A stretch of DNA of 64,000 bases from Nocardia sp. CDC159 (GTDB lineage Bacteria; Actinomycetota; Actinomycetes; Mycobacteriales; Mycobacteriaceae). The number at the start of each line of letters is the position of its first letter. The first letter of the stretch is position 1. Both the position numbers and the translations under genes were made by a program. Of this stretch, positions 38,601 through 49,479 are shown piece by piece. The notes beneath the pieces are model-generated. The model was not told the DNA's origin and ran no database searches. It saw nothing but the letters and a program-made list of their open reading frames with translations. The DNA is taken from positions 62,001 to 126,000 of the forward strand of contig NZ_JAMRXH010000006.1 in NCBI RefSeq assembly GCF_023740735.1, given 5' to 3'.

Positions 38601-39227
38601 GAGGGCGTGTTACAGCATGCCGCGCTTGTCTACGGGTATTTCCCGGCGGTCTCGCAGGGCGACGACGTGATCGTGCTCGCCGAGCCGAATCCCGAAGCGG
38701 CCGAGCGGTATCGGTTCACTTTCCCGCGCCAGCAACGCGACCGGTTCCTGTGCATCGCCGATTTCGTGCGTTCGCGCGAACTCGCCGTCGAGCGCGGCCA
38801 GGTCGATGTGCTGCCGTTCCAACTGGTCACCATGGGCCAGCCGATCGCTGATTTCGCGAACGAACTGTTCGCTCAGAACAATTACCGTGATTACCTCGAG
38901 GTGCACGGCATCGGTGTGCAGCTGACCGAGGCCCTGGCCGAATACTGGCACCGGCGCATCCGTGAAGAACTTGTGCTGGAAGGACATTCCGTCGCCGACG
39001 AGGACCCCTCCGACGTGCAGGAGTACTTCAAACTCGGATATCGTGGAGCCCGTTACTCTTTCGGCTACGGTGCCTGCCCCGACCTGGAGGATCGCGCCAA
39101 ACTCGTGTCGCTGTTGGAATCCGAGCGCATCGGTGTGACATTGTCGGAGGAGTTGCAACTGCATCCGGAGCAGTCGACGGATGCGTTCGTCCTACTGCAT
39201 CCGGAAGCGAAATACTTCAACGCGTAG
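35649..39227 (+). CDS. metH: Cobalamin-dependent methionine synthase
   Basis: This 1192-residue enzyme transfers methyl from methyl-tetrahydrofolate to homocysteine via cobalamin. Domains in order: homocysteine/zinc barrel (1-330; Cys in GLNCATGP and GGCCGTTP), pterin-binding barrel (about 350-620; ERTNANGSKAF), cobalamin cap and Rossmann domain (about 640-870; GDVHDIGKNLV supplies the axial His), then an Ala/Glu/Arg-rich linker. The AdoMet-activation domain (about 930-1190) is last, with GIGVQLTEALAEYWHRRIR and the RGARYSFGYGACP binding motif. The ATG at 35649 is chosen over longer in-frame options because it begins the conserved protein. All domains are intact. Confidence 0.97.
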   Translation: MFVSSRAEFDTTLLDTLSRRVVIGDGAMGTMLQAADLTLDDFRGLEGCNEILNETRPDVLRHIHREYFAAGADAVETNTFGCNLPNLADYDIADRIRDLSERGTRLAREVADEMGPTAHGTPRYVLGSMGPGTKLPTLGHAPFAALRDAYAEAALGMLDGGADAILIETCQDLLQVKAAVTGSRRAMAKAGRRIPIITHVTVETTGTMLVGSEIGAALTAIEPLGIDMIGLNCATGPDEMSEHLRHLSKHARVPVSVMPNAGLPVLGANGAVYPLTPEELAVALRGFVTEFGLALVGGCCGTTPEHIRQVAEAVAEVRPAPREPEHEPAVSSMYTAVPFEQDASILMIGERTNANGSKAFREAMLAGDWQKCLDIAKDQTRDGAHMLDLCVDYVGRDGTADMSELASRLATSSTLPIMLDSTETAVLQAGLEHLGGRCAVNSVNYEDGDGPDSRFQQTMRLVAEHGAAVVALTIDEEGQARTAAKKVEIAERLIADITGNWGLAESDIIIDTLTFTLGTGQEESRRDGIETIEAIRELKRRHPDVQTTLGLSNISFGLNPAARQVLNSVFMHECVQAGLDSAIVHASKILPMSRIPDEQRETALDLVYDRRTGDYDPLQKLMALFEGVSTSSSKASRAEELAALPLFERLERRIVDGEKAGMEADLDEAMRQVPPLQIINETLLSGMKTVGELFGSGQMQLPFVLQSAETMKAAVAYLEPHMEATDDSGKGRIVLATVKGDVHDIGKNLVDIILSNNGYEVVNLGIKQPITAILDAAVDKKADVIGMSGLLVKSTVVMKENLEEMNSRGVSDQFPVLLGGAALTRSYVENDLTEVYEGDVHYARDAFEGLRLMDDIMTRKRGGDVDPESPEAAAERAKAAERKARHERSKRIAAERRAKEVPVEVPERSDVAADLPVAVPPFWGTRVVKGLAVHEYSGLLDERALFLGQWGLRGQRGGDGPSYEELVETEGRPRLRYWLDRLTAEGVLQHAALVYGYFPAVSQGDDVIVLAEPNPEAAERYRFTFPRQQRDRFLCIADFVRSRELAVERGQVDVLPFQLVTMGQPIADFANELFAQNNYRDYLEVHGIGVQLTEALAEYWHRRIREELVLEGHSVADEDPSDVQEYFKLGYRGARYSFGYGACPDLEDRAKLVSLLESERIGVTLSEELQLHPEQSTDAFVLLHPEAKYFNA

Positions 39228-39302
39228 GGTTTTCGAGATTTCCGGGCTTCACGCAGAGTGGCATGGCGGCTCGGCGTGTGAGCGCAGGAGGGGTACAACA
39301 AC

Positions 39303-40970
39303 ATGACGTCAGACCGGCTGATCGCGGGACGGTATCGACTGGGCGACCCCATCGGCACGGGGGCGATGGGTGTGGTCTGGCGAGCCAGCGACGTTCGGCT
39401 CAGACGGACGGTCGCGGTCAAGCAGCTGCTGCTGGCTCCCGGTCTGACGCGTTCGCAGGCGGTCGAGGCCAAGATGCGGGCCATGCGGGAGGGACGGATC
39501 GCCGCCCGGCTGCACCATCCGAACGCGGTCACCGTCTTCGACGTCGCCGAGGAGGACGGCCAGCCCTGGCTGGTCATGGAGTTCGTCGACGCGCCGAGTC
39601 TGGCCGCGCTCATGCGGGAGCAGGGTCCGATGGATCCGCAGCAGGTCGCCCGCATCGGCGCGAAGGTGGCCGCCGCGCTGGCCGCCGCCCACGACGCGGG
39701 CATCGTGCATCGGGATGTCAAACCCGCCAATATCCTGGTCGCCGACAACGGCACGGTGAAGATCACCGATTTCGGCATCTCGCGCGCGGTCGGTGATGTC
39801 ACCGTCACCTCGACCGGCTTCCTCGCCGGAACCCCGGCGTATCTGTCGCCGGAGATCGCGCGCGGTGAGAATCCGGAACCCTCCTCGGACGTCTTCGCGC
39901 TGGGGTCCACGCTGTATGCGGCGGTGGAGGGTAAGCCGCCGTTCGGCGAGGGCGACAATCCGCTGGCCGTCCTGCATTCGGTGGCCCGCGCGCAGGTGCC
40001 CGAGCCCAAACGGGCCGGGGCGCTGGGTCCGGTGCTGATGGCGCTGCTGGCCGCCGAACCCGGCGACCGGCCGAGTATGCGCAAGGCGCAGGAGGAGCTC
40101 GAGGCCGTGGCCGAGGGCCGCGCCCCGACGATCGTCCCGGCCGCCACCAAGGTGCTGCCGGTGCCGACCGCGGCCGTGGACGCCGCCGCGGCGACGACGG
40201 TGCTGTCGTCCCCGCAGGGCACCGCGGCGCTGGGCAATGCCGATGCCCCGACCGTGCACGTGGCGACCGGTGGGGACGGCGGCGGCACCACACCCGCGGT
40301 GCCGCAGGCGAATTGGGGCGCACCGGCGCAACGCCGCCGGGTGGTGGCATTCGGCGCCGCGGGCGCGGCCGTGCTGGTGGTCGTGATCGGCATCGTCGCG
40401 GTCCTGCTGATCGGGAACAGGGGAGACGGGGGCGCACCGCCGAACGCCGGACCCCCGGTCCCGGCCGCCAGTAGCAGCGCTGAGCCCCCGGCCGCCGCGC
40501 CGGTGCAGGGGACGACCGCGAGTCCGGCGAACCCGACCACGACCACCCCGCCGAGCAGCAGCGCCGCCCCGTCGAGCACGCCCGCGGCCACCCCGTCGGC
40601 GCCCAGTACGCCGCCGCAGCCGAGCACCACCACCCCGCCCCCGGCGTCCACCTCGTTCGGCCCGCCGCGACCGGCCGATATCAGCGGGTTCATCTACAGT
40701 TACTACGGAAATCTGCCGGGCAATACGGGCGCGGCGTGGAATATGCTCTCGCCCGGCTACCAGGCCCAGACCGGCGGCTACCAGTCCTATTCGAGCTGGT
40801 GGGCGACGATCGCGTCGGTGAGGGTGGGCGGTGTGCAGACGACCGGCACGGGGGTCGCGAACGCGACGCTGACCTACCGCAAGAAGGACGGGACGGTCAC
40901 CAGCGAGAATCGGTGGTTCCGGATCGATTCGGAGAACGGCCGGATGGTCATCACGGCCTCGGGCGCCTAG
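39303..40970 (+). CDS. Receptor-type Ser/Thr protein kinase
   Basis: This 555-residue PknB-like kinase phosphorylates Ser/Thr on cytosolic proteins in response to outside signals. The kinase domain covers about residues 8-280: glycine loop GTGAMGVVW, Lys in VAVKQL, catalytic loop HRDVKPANIL, DFG in ITDFGIS and APE-like SPEIARG. A transmembrane helix at about 357-378 follows, then a Pro/Ser/Thr-rich wall-spanning linker. A small extracellular domain (about 462-555, FIYSYYGNLPGNTGAAWNML and WWATIASV) resembles NTF2-like sensor folds. The ATG at 39303 follows AGGAGGGG. It starts 75 nt after metH and is absent here in M. tuberculosis. Confidence 0.9.
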   Translation: MTSDRLIAGRYRLGDPIGTGAMGVVWRASDVRLRRTVAVKQLLLAPGLTRSQAVEAKMRAMREGRIAARLHHPNAVTVFDVAEEDGQPWLVMEFVDAPSLAALMREQGPMDPQQVARIGAKVAAALAAAHDAGIVHRDVKPANILVADNGTVKITDFGISRAVGDVTVTSTGFLAGTPAYLSPEIARGENPEPSSDVFALGSTLYAAVEGKPPFGEGDNPLAVLHSVARAQVPEPKRAGALGPVLMALLAAEPGDRPSMRKAQEELEAVAEGRAPTIVPAATKVLPVPTAAVDAAAATTVLSSPQGTAALGNADAPTVHVATGGDGGGTTPAVPQANWGAPAQRRRVVAFGAAGAAVLVVVIGIVAVLLIGNRGDGGAPPNAGPPVPAASSSAEPPAAAPVQGTTASPANPTTTTPPSSSAAPSSTPAATPSAPSTPPQPSTTTPPPASTSFGPPRPADISGFIYSYYGNLPGNTGAAWNMLSPGYQAQTGGYQSYSSWWATIASVRVGGVQTTGTGVANATLTYRKKDGTVTSENRWFRIDSENGRMVITASGA

Positions 40971-40997
40971 AGACGACAGCGAAGGGAAGTTCGGAGG

Positions 40998-41678
40998 GTG
41001 GAGTGGCGAGGGCGCGGCCCGGCGGCCGTGCTGTGGGATATGGACGGCACCCTGCTGGACTCGGAGAAGCTCTGGGATATCGCCATGCGCGAGCTGTCGG
41101 TCGAACTGGGCGGGGAGATGACCGACGCCACCCGGCACGCGCTGATCGGGGCCGCGGCCCCGGACGCGCTGCGAATCACCTTCGCGGGCCTGGGCATCGA
41201 GCCGACCGAGCGGCAACTGGCCGCGGCCGGAGAGTGGATGGAACGGCGCGTGGTCGAGCTGATGTCCGGTCCGATTCCGTGGCGTCCGGGCGCGCGCGAG
41301 GCCCTGGCGATGGTGCGGGCGGCCGGACTGGCCTCGGGGCTGGTGACCAATACCAAGCGGTCGGTAACCGAGCTGTGCCTGCAGACCCTCGGCAGGCGGT
41401 ACTTCGACGTCACGGTCTGCGGTGACGAGGTGCCGCGCGGCAAGCCCGCGCCGGACCCCTATCTGCGCGGTGCCGAACTGCTCGGCGTCGCGCCGGAACA
41501 CTGTGTGGCGGTGGAGGATTCGCCGACCGGTTCGGCGGCCGCCGCCGCGGCCGGTTGCGCCGTGCTGGTGGTGCCCTGTGAGGTCGCGGTGTCCGCGGGG
41601 CCGAGGCTGGTGCTGCGCGAGTCCCTGATCGGCCTCACGGTCGCGGACCTGCACGAGATCCACCGCGTCGCGCGCTGA
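40998..41678 (+). CDS. HAD-superfamily hydrolase
   Basis: This 226-residue HAD phosphatase is of the beta-phosphoglucomutase/phosphatase subgroup. Motif I WDMDGT holds nucleophile D14 and acid/base D16; motif II is VTNTKRS; motif III Lys is in GKPAPDPY; motif IV is VEDSPTG. A helical cap lies between motifs I and II. The GTG start at 40998 is 27 nt downstream of the kinase, close enough for one transcript. AGGGAAG is the likely ribosome site, since GGAGG is directly against the codon. The substrate is unknown. Confidence 0.82.
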   Translation: MEWRGRGPAAVLWDMDGTLLDSEKLWDIAMRELSVELGGEMTDATRHALIGAAAPDALRITFAGLGIEPTERQLAAAGEWMERRVVELMSGPIPWRPGAREALAMVRAAGLASGLVTNTKRSVTELCLQTLGRRYFDVTVCGDEVPRGKPAPDPYLRGAELLGVAPEHCVAVEDSPTGSAAAAAAGCAVLVVPCEVAVSAGPRLVLRESLIGLTVADLHEIHRVAR

Positions 41679-41773
41679 GTTCGCGCCAGGGTGGCGGGGA
41701 TCACAGAGCGCTCGACCGAGTTTGCGGCACAATCGCTGAAAGATGTCGCGACTTCGTTCGAAGGGGCGGTCCC

Positions 41774-42589
41774 ATGGTCGAAACGAAGATTCCTCTCGAA
41801 GTGAGCAGCACCTGGGCCCTCGGTGACTTCCACCGGTTCGCCAAGACGGCCCTGGGCGAGCTGGGTCCGCAACTGGTGACCGCCTGCGGGGTCGGGCCCG
41901 GCATGCGGGTGCTCGACGTCGGGACCGGGTCGGGAACGGTCGCGATCGATGCCGCGTGGGCCGGGGCCGAGGTGGTCGGCACCGATATCAGCGAGCAGAA
42001 CTTCTCCGACGGCCGGCTCGAGGCGCTGGCCCAGGGCGTGGAGATCGACTGGATCGAGGCGGATGCCCAGGATTTGCCCTTCCCGGACTCGTCCTTCGAC
42101 GTGATCACCTCCTCGGCCGGGGCGATCGTCGCGCCCCGCCATCAGGACGTCGCCGACGAATTCGTCCGCGTCGTCCGACCCGGTGGCACCCTCGGCTTGA
42201 TCGCCTGGACGCGCCGCTCCTGGATCTGCGAAATCCTGGCCACCCTGGCCTACTACGCCCCGCCGCCCCCCGACGCACTGCCGCCCTGGCTGTGGTCCAA
42301 CCGCGATCACGTGCTCTGGCTGTTCGGCGACCGCATTGCCACCCTCGAGGCCACCACCCGCAGCTTCCGCCTCACCGCCCCCAGCCCCACCCACTTCATC
42401 GAATTCTTCGAAACCTCCTTCGCCCCCATCCAAACCGCCTTCGCCGACCTGCTCGACCACCCCGAGCGCGCCGCGGCCCTGCACGCCGACCTCCTCGACC
42501 TCGCCGCCCGCTCCAACCTCGGCGCGCCGGGCGCGCCCGCGGAGTACCTGTTCGAATACGAGCTGATGCGGGCGACCGCGACGGCGTAG
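41774..42589 (+). CDS. SAM-dependent methyltransferase
   Basis: This 271-residue class I methyltransferase begins at ATG 41774. SAM motif I VLDVGTGSGTVAI starts near residue 45; the strand-2 acid is in VVGTDIS, and motif IV is FDVITSSAGAIVAP. The substrate-side region (200-265) contains FRLTAPSPTHFIEFFET. It resembles the UbiE/phosphatidylethanolamine-methyltransferase-like group. It is on the same strand as the kinase/HAD pair but separated by 95 nt. The substrate is unknown. Confidence 0.75.
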   Translation: MVETKIPLEVSSTWALGDFHRFAKTALGELGPQLVTACGVGPGMRVLDVGTGSGTVAIDAAWAGAEVVGTDISEQNFSDGRLEALAQGVEIDWIEADAQDLPFPDSSFDVITSSAGAIVAPRHQDVADEFVRVVRPGGTLGLIAWTRRSWICEILATLAYYAPPPPDALPPWLWSNRDHVLWLFGDRIATLEATTRSFRLTAPSPTHFIEFFETSFAPIQTAFADLLDHPERAAALHADLLDLAARSNLGAPGAPAEYLFEYELMRATATA

Positions 42590-42809
42590 CGCCGCTCGAC
42601 GTCCATGTCGAGACCCATTGAAACGTCGGGTGTTCGGCCGTCCGGGTGGTTTTCCGTCCGCATCCGGCCGAGCTACCGCTCGGCAGGTCGCTGTCCGGTG
42701 TGTCGGTTGTGGGGGCGAATAGATCCGACCGGCATTGCTACTCGGTAGTTTGTGAGGTCTCCCAACGATCTGATCAAATCGGCCGTGCGGGCGGTGTGGG
42801 CGGGTCACA

Positions 42810-43739
42810 ATGGTCGGCATGGTGGCGGGCGACGGGGGTTGGGTAGACACGTGTGCCTCGGAAGGGGATGGGGGAGAGGCGGATTCGGCGGCGCTCGCGG
42901 CGGTGGTGGATACCGGTCGGTATCCGCTGGGTGAGGTGAGCGGGGTGGGGCGGCGGACGGTGGTCGAGCGGGCGCGGGCGGAGCTGGCGGCCCAGGGGTG
43001 CACCGTGCTGCCGGGGTTCGTCCGGGCCGAACTGCTGGAGACGCTGCGGGCCGAGGGTGCCGCGCTGGCGCCGCGGGCGTACTACACGGTCGAGCGCGTC
43101 AACGCCTACAACATTCCGCTGGATACCGAGTTGCCGCCGGATCATCCCGGGCGCATCGTGCTGGAGCGCGGAAATGCCTTCGTGGCACGGGATCTCATTC
43201 CGCGCCACGCGCTGATCCAGGTTCTCTACACCAGTCCGGTGTTCCAGCGGTTCGTGGCCGACTGCTTCGGGCTGGCCGAATTGCACGAGTACACCGATCC
43301 GCTGGCGGGGCTGTGTTTGAACGTGGTCGCGCCCGGCCAGTCGCATCCGTGGCATTTCGATACCAACGCGTTCACCGTCTCCCTGCTCACCCAGGAGCCC
43401 GAGGGCGGGGGAATCTTCGAGTACTGCCCGAACATTCGCACCCCGGAGGCGGAGAACCTCGCCGATGTGCGGGCGGTGCTGACCGATTCGGGGGAGCGTT
43501 TCGTGCGCCGACTGCGCCTGCGGCCCGGGGACCTGCAGCTGTTCCAGGGGCGGTTCTCGCTGCACCGGGTCGCGCCGGTCACCGGGGACATCCAGCGGCA
43601 CACGGCGATCTTCGCCTACAGCGAGCGGCCCGGAATCATCGGGACGGTCGAACGCACCCGCCAGCTGTTCGGGCGGGTGCTCGCGGATCACGTCGTCGCG
43701 GCCGGGAATTCCGTGCGCGGCGATCGACTACTCGACTGA
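42810..43739 (+). CDS. Fe(II)/2-oxoglutarate dioxygenase, HalD/BesD-like
   Basis: This 309-residue mononuclear iron oxygenase has a facial triad H182-x-D184 (PWHFDTNAF) and H252 (SLHRVAP), with R263 (QRHTAIF) as probable 2-oxoglutarate anchor. The surrounding blocks (GGGIFEYCPNIR, LRPGDLQLFQGRFS) are those of the HalD/BesD free-amino-acid family. Halogenases in that family have Gly in place of the Asp, so this member should hydroxylate. The start is uncertain: ATG 42810 is listed, ATG 42819 and GTG 42903 are in frame. Followed at 13 nt by a methyltransferase and then a carnitine-type acyltransferase, it is the first gene of that operon. Confidence 0.78.
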   Translation: MVGMVAGDGGWVDTCASEGDGGEADSAALAAVVDTGRYPLGEVSGVGRRTVVERARAELAAQGCTVLPGFVRAELLETLRAEGAALAPRAYYTVERVNAYNIPLDTELPPDHPGRIVLERGNAFVARDLIPRHALIQVLYTSPVFQRFVADCFGLAELHEYTDPLAGLCLNVVAPGQSHPWHFDTNAFTVSLLTQEPEGGGIFEYCPNIRTPEAENLADVRAVLTDSGERFVRRLRLRPGDLQLFQGRFSLHRVAPVTGDIQRHTAIFAYSERPGIIGTVERTRQLFGRVLADHVVAAGNSVRGDRLLD

Positions 43740-43752
43740 GAGGGACCTGCCC

Positions 43753-44583
43753 GTGCCGGTTTCGTTGCACAGCACCGGAAAAGCCTCGTTCGACGACATC
43801 TACGATCGCCCCGACCCCAGCGCCTACTACGGCCGACTGGCCGAATTGGACTACTGCATACCGGAATTGGCGAAACCGCATTTCCACGGGTTGTTCGCCG
43901 AGTGCGCCGCCACGCTCGGCCACCCGCCGACGGTACTGGATCTGGGCTGCTCCTACGGCGTCAACGCCGCCCTGCTGCGCTTCGACGCCACCATCGCCGA
44001 GCTCGCCGAGCACTATCGATCCGGCGACACCGCCGCTCGGATCGCGCGCGATCGCGACCGGCTGGCCGGCGTCGACCACCAACCCGGCGTGCGGTTCATC
44101 GGTATGGACGCCTCCGCGCCGGCGCTGCGGTATGCCGCGGCCGCGGGCCTGTTGCACGAGGTGGTGCATGCCGATCTCGAGGTCGCCGATCCCACCGAGC
44201 CGCAACGGCAGCTGCTCGCCTCCGCCGATGTGGTGATCTCCACCGGCTGCATCGGCTACATCAGCGAGCGCACCCTGCTGCGCGTGGCGCGCGCACACGG
44301 CCATCGGCTGCCGTGGATGATGCATTTCGTCATGCGCATGTTCGACTTCGAGCCGATCGGCCGTGAGCTGGCGCGGATCGGCTACCGCGTCGAGCGCCGT
44401 CCCGGCACCTTCCGGCAGCGCCGTTTCGCCTCCGCCGACGAGCAGAAGCAGGTGCTGAAGGCCCTGTCGGACAGGGGGATCGACCCGACCGGCCTGGAGG
44501 CCGACGGCTGGCTGCACGCCGAACTCCATATCTGTCTGCCCGACGACCGTCCCACTCCCCACCACCGCGAGGACCGCCCGTGA
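43753..44583 (+). CDS. SAM-dependent methyltransferase of the oxygenase operon
   Basis: This 276-residue methyltransferase has motif I VLDLGCSYGVNAALL and a post-motif acidic VRFIGMDASAPAL. Motif IV is ADVVISTGCIGY. Its mid-region HRLPWMMHFVMRMFDFEPI and a C-terminal half rich in conserved basic residues may form the substrate site. The GTG start at 43753 lies 13 nt after the oxygenase, and its stop overlaps the acyltransferase GTG by 4 nt. Together with those partners it may methylate an amine, perhaps making a quaternary ammonium (betaine) compound; that is inference from neighbours only. Confidence 0.75.
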   Translation: MPVSLHSTGKASFDDIYDRPDPSAYYGRLAELDYCIPELAKPHFHGLFAECAATLGHPPTVLDLGCSYGVNAALLRFDATIAELAEHYRSGDTAARIARDRDRLAGVDHQPGVRFIGMDASAPALRYAAAAGLLHEVVHADLEVADPTEPQRQLLASADVVISTGCIGYISERTLLRVARAHGHRLPWMMHFVMRMFDFEPIGRELARIGYRVERRPGTFRQRRFASADEQKQVLKALSDRGIDPTGLEADGWLHAELHICLPDDRPTPHHREDRP

Positions 44584-46397
44584 CCGACCGTACCTTCGCC
44601 TTCGACGATCAGCTGCCCCGCGTGCCGCTGCCCAGCCTGGAGGACAGCTGCGCGCGCTTCCTGCAATGGTGCGCGCCGCTGCTGACCGAGGCCGAGTACG
44701 CCGAGACCGAGGCCGCGCTCGCCGATCTGAAACGACCCGACGGGCCCGGCCGCAAGCTGCATGCCGATCTGCGGCGCTTCGACGCCACGCCCGGCGTGAC
44801 CAGCTGGCTCGACGAGTTCTGGCCCGCCCGGTATCTGGGCCGACGCGACCGGATCGCGTTGAACGCCAACTTCTTCTTCCTGTTCCGTGACGACACCGCG
44901 CTGGCCCGGTCCACCTCCGAGCAGCAGGCCGAGCGGGCGGCGGCGATCGTCTCCGCCGCGGTGAACTACAAGCTGCTGCTCGACGACGAGGCCATCCCGC
45001 CGGTCACCCAGCGCGGACAGCATCTGTCGATGGCGCAGAACAAATACCTGTTCTCCGAGACCCGGATTCCGGGCGATCCGCAGGACACAGTGCGCGTGCC
45101 CTACAGCGAGGAGTGGCCCGGCCCCTCGCGCGCCCGCCATATCGTGGTCTTCCACCGCGGCAATATGTTCCGGATGGACGTGATAGGGCCGAACGGTGTG
45201 CCCTATACGCCCGGCGATCTGGCCGACGGGTTGCGGGCGGTGCTCAAGGCGGGCGCCCGCCGGGCGTCGACCGAGACGTCGGTGGGGCATCTGACCACGC
45301 TGGCCCGCGCGCAGTGGGCGGGGGTGCGGTCGGCGCTGCGGACCGAACCGGCGAACGTGACGGCGTTCGACACCATCGAAACCGCCCTGTTCTGCGTCTG
45401 TCTGGAGGATTTCGCCCCGCGCGACACCCTGCACGCCTGCGACCAGCTGCTGCACGGTGACAGCGCCAACCGCTGGTTCGACAAGGCCGTGTCGTTCGTT
45501 GTCTTCGCCGACGGCCGGGCCGGAATCAATGTCGAGCATTGCGGCCTGGACGGCACCACCATCCTGTCGTTCGTCGATACGCTGCTCGAGACACCGGTGA
45601 GCGAGCATGCCGAGCGGTCCGGGGCGCAGCCGCAGGGGCTGCCCGCGATCGAACCGATCGAATTCGTGCTCGACGAGCTGGTGCGCGCCGAGATCTCCTC
45701 GGCCGCCGCGGCATTCGCCCAGTTCGCTGCCGACAATGCCACCGCGATCGTGTCGTTCGAGGATTTCGGTACCCGGCGCGCCAAGGCGCTGGGCATCTCG
45801 CCGGACGCGTTCGCGCAGCTGTCGTATCAGCTGGCGCATCGGCGCAGCAAGGGCCTGACCGGGGCGACCTACGAATCCATCGCGACCCGCCAGCTGCGCG
45901 GCGGGCGCACCGAGGCCATGCGCGTGGTCACCCCGCAGATCGTGGAATTCGTCGCGACGATGGGCGATCCGGCCGCGGATACGGCGACCAGGCTGGCCAG
46001 GGCGCGCGCCGCCGCCGACGCGCACGTGACCCGCGCCAAGGAATGCCAGCGCGGCGACGCCCCCGAACAGCACCTGTGGGAGCTGCAGCTCATCCAGCGC
46101 CGCCGCGGCGAACAACTCGACGCGACCGAGCCCATGCCGTTCTACGACAGCCCCGGCTGGCGGATCACCCGCGACGACTACCTGAGCACCAGCTCCGCCC
46201 CCTCGGTCAACGTCCAGTACTTCGGCTTCGGCTGCACCAGCCGCAAATGCATCGGCGTCGCCTATGTGCTGCTGCCCGACCGCTGGAACATCTACCTCGC
46301 CACCCCCACCGAGGTCGCCGACCAGATGCACGAATTCGCCGCCCAGTTGCGGGTGGCCGTGGGCGAGCTGGCGGAACTGCTGGCGAGCGCGGGGTAG
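44580..46397 (+). CDS. Choline/carnitine O-acyltransferase-family enzyme
   Basis: This 605-residue protein is unusual in bacteria and plainly of the carnitine acyltransferase fold. The catalytic His is H320 in [11 protein letters not shown]. The region [20 protein letters not shown] through [20 protein letters not shown] matches the CoA-side blocks of eukaryotic carnitine acetyltransferase (Arg-Thr in the GRT motif that recognises the carboxylate). The STS motif that holds the quaternary ammonium is in [12 protein letters not shown]. Length is typical (about 600). It shares 4 nt with the methyltransferase. It probably transfers acyl between CoA and a hydroxylated betaine or related alcohol. 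Confidence 0.85.
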   Translation: MTDRTFAFDDQLPRVPLPSLEDSCARFLQWCAPLLTEAEYAETEAALADLKRPDGPGRKLHADLRRFDATPGVTSWLDEFWPARYLGRRDRIALNANFFFLFRDDTALARSTSEQQAERAAAIVSAAVNYKLLLDDEAIPPVTQRGQHLSMAQNKYLFSETRIPGDPQDTVRVPYSEEWPGPSRARHIVVFHRGNMFRMDVIGPNGVPYTPGDLADGLRAVLKAGARRASTETSVGHLTTLARAQWAGVRSALRTEPANVTAFDTIETALFCVCLEDFAPRDTLHACDQLLHGDSANRWFDKAVSFVVFADGRAGINVEHCGLDGTTILSFVDTLLETPVSEHAERSGAQPQGLPAIEPIEFVLDELVRAEISSAAAAFAQFAADNATAIVSFEDFGTRRAKALGISPDAFAQLSYQLAHRRSKGLTGATYESIATRQLRGGRTEAMRVVTPQIVEFVATMGDPAADTATRLARARAAADAHVTRAKECQRGDAPEQHLWELQLIQRRRGEQLDATEPMPFYDSPGWRITRDDYLSTSSAPSVNVQYFGFGCTSRKCIGVAYVLLPDRWNIYLATPTEVADQMHEFAAQLRVAVGELAELLASAG

Positions 46398-46486
46398 TCC
46401 GGGCGGACATTGCCGACCAGGCGCCGCCCGTGATCTTGGACAACCGAGTGCGGGCGGTACCCGGCCGTCTGAAACAATGCCTACCC

Positions 46487-46750
46487 GTGAAGACTTTCGA
46501 AACCCTGTTCGCCGAGCTGCAGGATCGTGCGGTCAACCGTCCGGAGGGATCCGGGACCGTGGCGGCATTGGACGCCGGTGTGCATGCGCAGGGGAAGAAG
46601 GTATTGGAGGAGGCCGGTGAGGTGTGGCTGGCGGCCGAGCACGAGAGTGACGAGCACCTCGCCGAGGAGATCTCGCAGCTGCTGTATTGGGTGCAGGTGC
46701 TGATGGTGGGCCGCGGGCTGCGGCTCGAGGACGTGTACCGACATCTGTGA
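46487..46750 (+). CDS. hisE: Phosphoribosyl-ATP pyrophosphatase
   Basis: This 87-residue enzyme carries out the second step of histidine biosynthesis, hydrolysing phosphoribosyl-ATP to phosphoribosyl-AMP. The MazG-like helical fold is evident: [15 protein letters not shown] (metal-binding Glu) and [17 protein letters not shown] with the downstream E/D set. The GTG at 46487 matches the usual start ([15 protein letters not shown]). Length matches the mycobacterial protein (93). It is 52 nt before hisG, as in Rv2122c-Rv2121c. Confidence 0.95.
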   Translation: MKTFETLFAELQDRAVNRPEGSGTVAALDAGVHAQGKKVLEEAGEVWLAAEHESDEHLAEEISQLLYWVQVLMVGRGLRLEDVYRHL

Positions 46751-46802
46751 TCGAGGCACTGTCGTGAACCCCGCTCCTCAGCCGTCCGGAAAGGACAATC
46801 CC

Positions 46803-47654
46803 ATGCTCCGCGTCGCCGTCCCCAACAAGGGCGCCCTCTCCGAATCCGCCGTCGAGATCCTGTCCGAGGCCGGTTACCGCAAGCGCACCGATTCGCGCGA
46901 TCTGTCCGTGCTCGACAATGCCAACCAGGTCGAGTTCTTCTTCCTGCGGCCCAAAGATATTGCCATCTATGTGGGTTCGGGTGAGCTGGATCTGGGTATC
47001 ACCGGACGTGACCTGGCGCTTGATTCGGGTGCGCCGGTGCAGGAGCGGCTGAGCCTGGGGTTCGGCCGCTCCACCTTCCGCTACGCCGCCCCGGCGGGGC
47101 GTGAATGGAAGGTCGAGGACCTCTACGACAAGCGCATCGCCACCGCCTATCCCAATCTGGTGCTGCGCGATCTGCAACGGCGCGGGATTCAGGCCGAGGT
47201 GATCCGGCTCGACGGCGCGGTGGAGATCTCGATCCAGCTCGGCGTCGCCGACGCCATCGCCGATGTGGTCGGCTCGGGCCGGACGTTGCGGCAGCACAAC
47301 CTGATTCCGTTCGGTGAATCGCTGTGCGATTCGGAGGCGGTGCTGATCGAGGCGGCCGGTTCCGATCACCGCGACCGGGCGCGCAATCAGCTGGTCGCGC
47401 GGGTACAGGGTGTGGTGTTCGCGCAGCAGTACCTCATGCTCGACTACGACTGCCCGAAGGAGCTGCTCGACGCCGCGGTCGAGATCACCCCGGGCCTGGA
47501 GTCGCCGACGGTCTCGCCGCTGACCGATCCGGGCTGGGTCGCGGTGCGCGCGTTGGTGCCGCGCAAACAGGGCAACGATGTGATGGATCAGCTGGCCGAG
47601 CTGGGGGCGAAGGCGATCCTGGCCACCGATATCCGGTCCTGTCGGGCCTTCTGA
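46803..47654 (+). CDS. hisG: ATP phosphoribosyltransferase, long form
   Basis: This 283-residue committed enzyme of histidine synthesis condenses ATP and PRPP, feedback-inhibited by histidine through a C-terminal ACT-like domain. N-terminal substrate-binding [18 protein letters not shown] loop [16 protein letters not shown], and C-terminal regulatory [20 protein letters not shown] are all present. The ATG at 46803 is preceded by GGAAAGGAC. The long-form HisG does not need HisZ. The stop lies 7 nt from the convergent nuclease gene's end. Confidence 0.96.
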   Translation: MLRVAVPNKGALSESAVEILSEAGYRKRTDSRDLSVLDNANQVEFFFLRPKDIAIYVGSGELDLGITGRDLALDSGAPVQERLSLGFGRSTFRYAAPAGREWKVEDLYDKRIATAYPNLVLRDLQRRGIQAEVIRLDGAVEISIQLGVADAIADVVGSGRTLRQHNLIPFGESLCDSEAVLIEAAGSDHRDRARNQLVARVQGVVFAQQYLMLDYDCPKELLDAAVEITPGLESPTVSPLTDPGWVAVRALVPRKQGNDVMDQLAELGAKAILATDIRSCRAF

Positions 47655-47661
47655 CCGGTTT

Positions 47662-49440
<1,779 letters not shown>

Positions 49441-49479
49441 GAGCGGCGCCGCGGCCGGGAGAAGCTGGGGGACAGGCGG

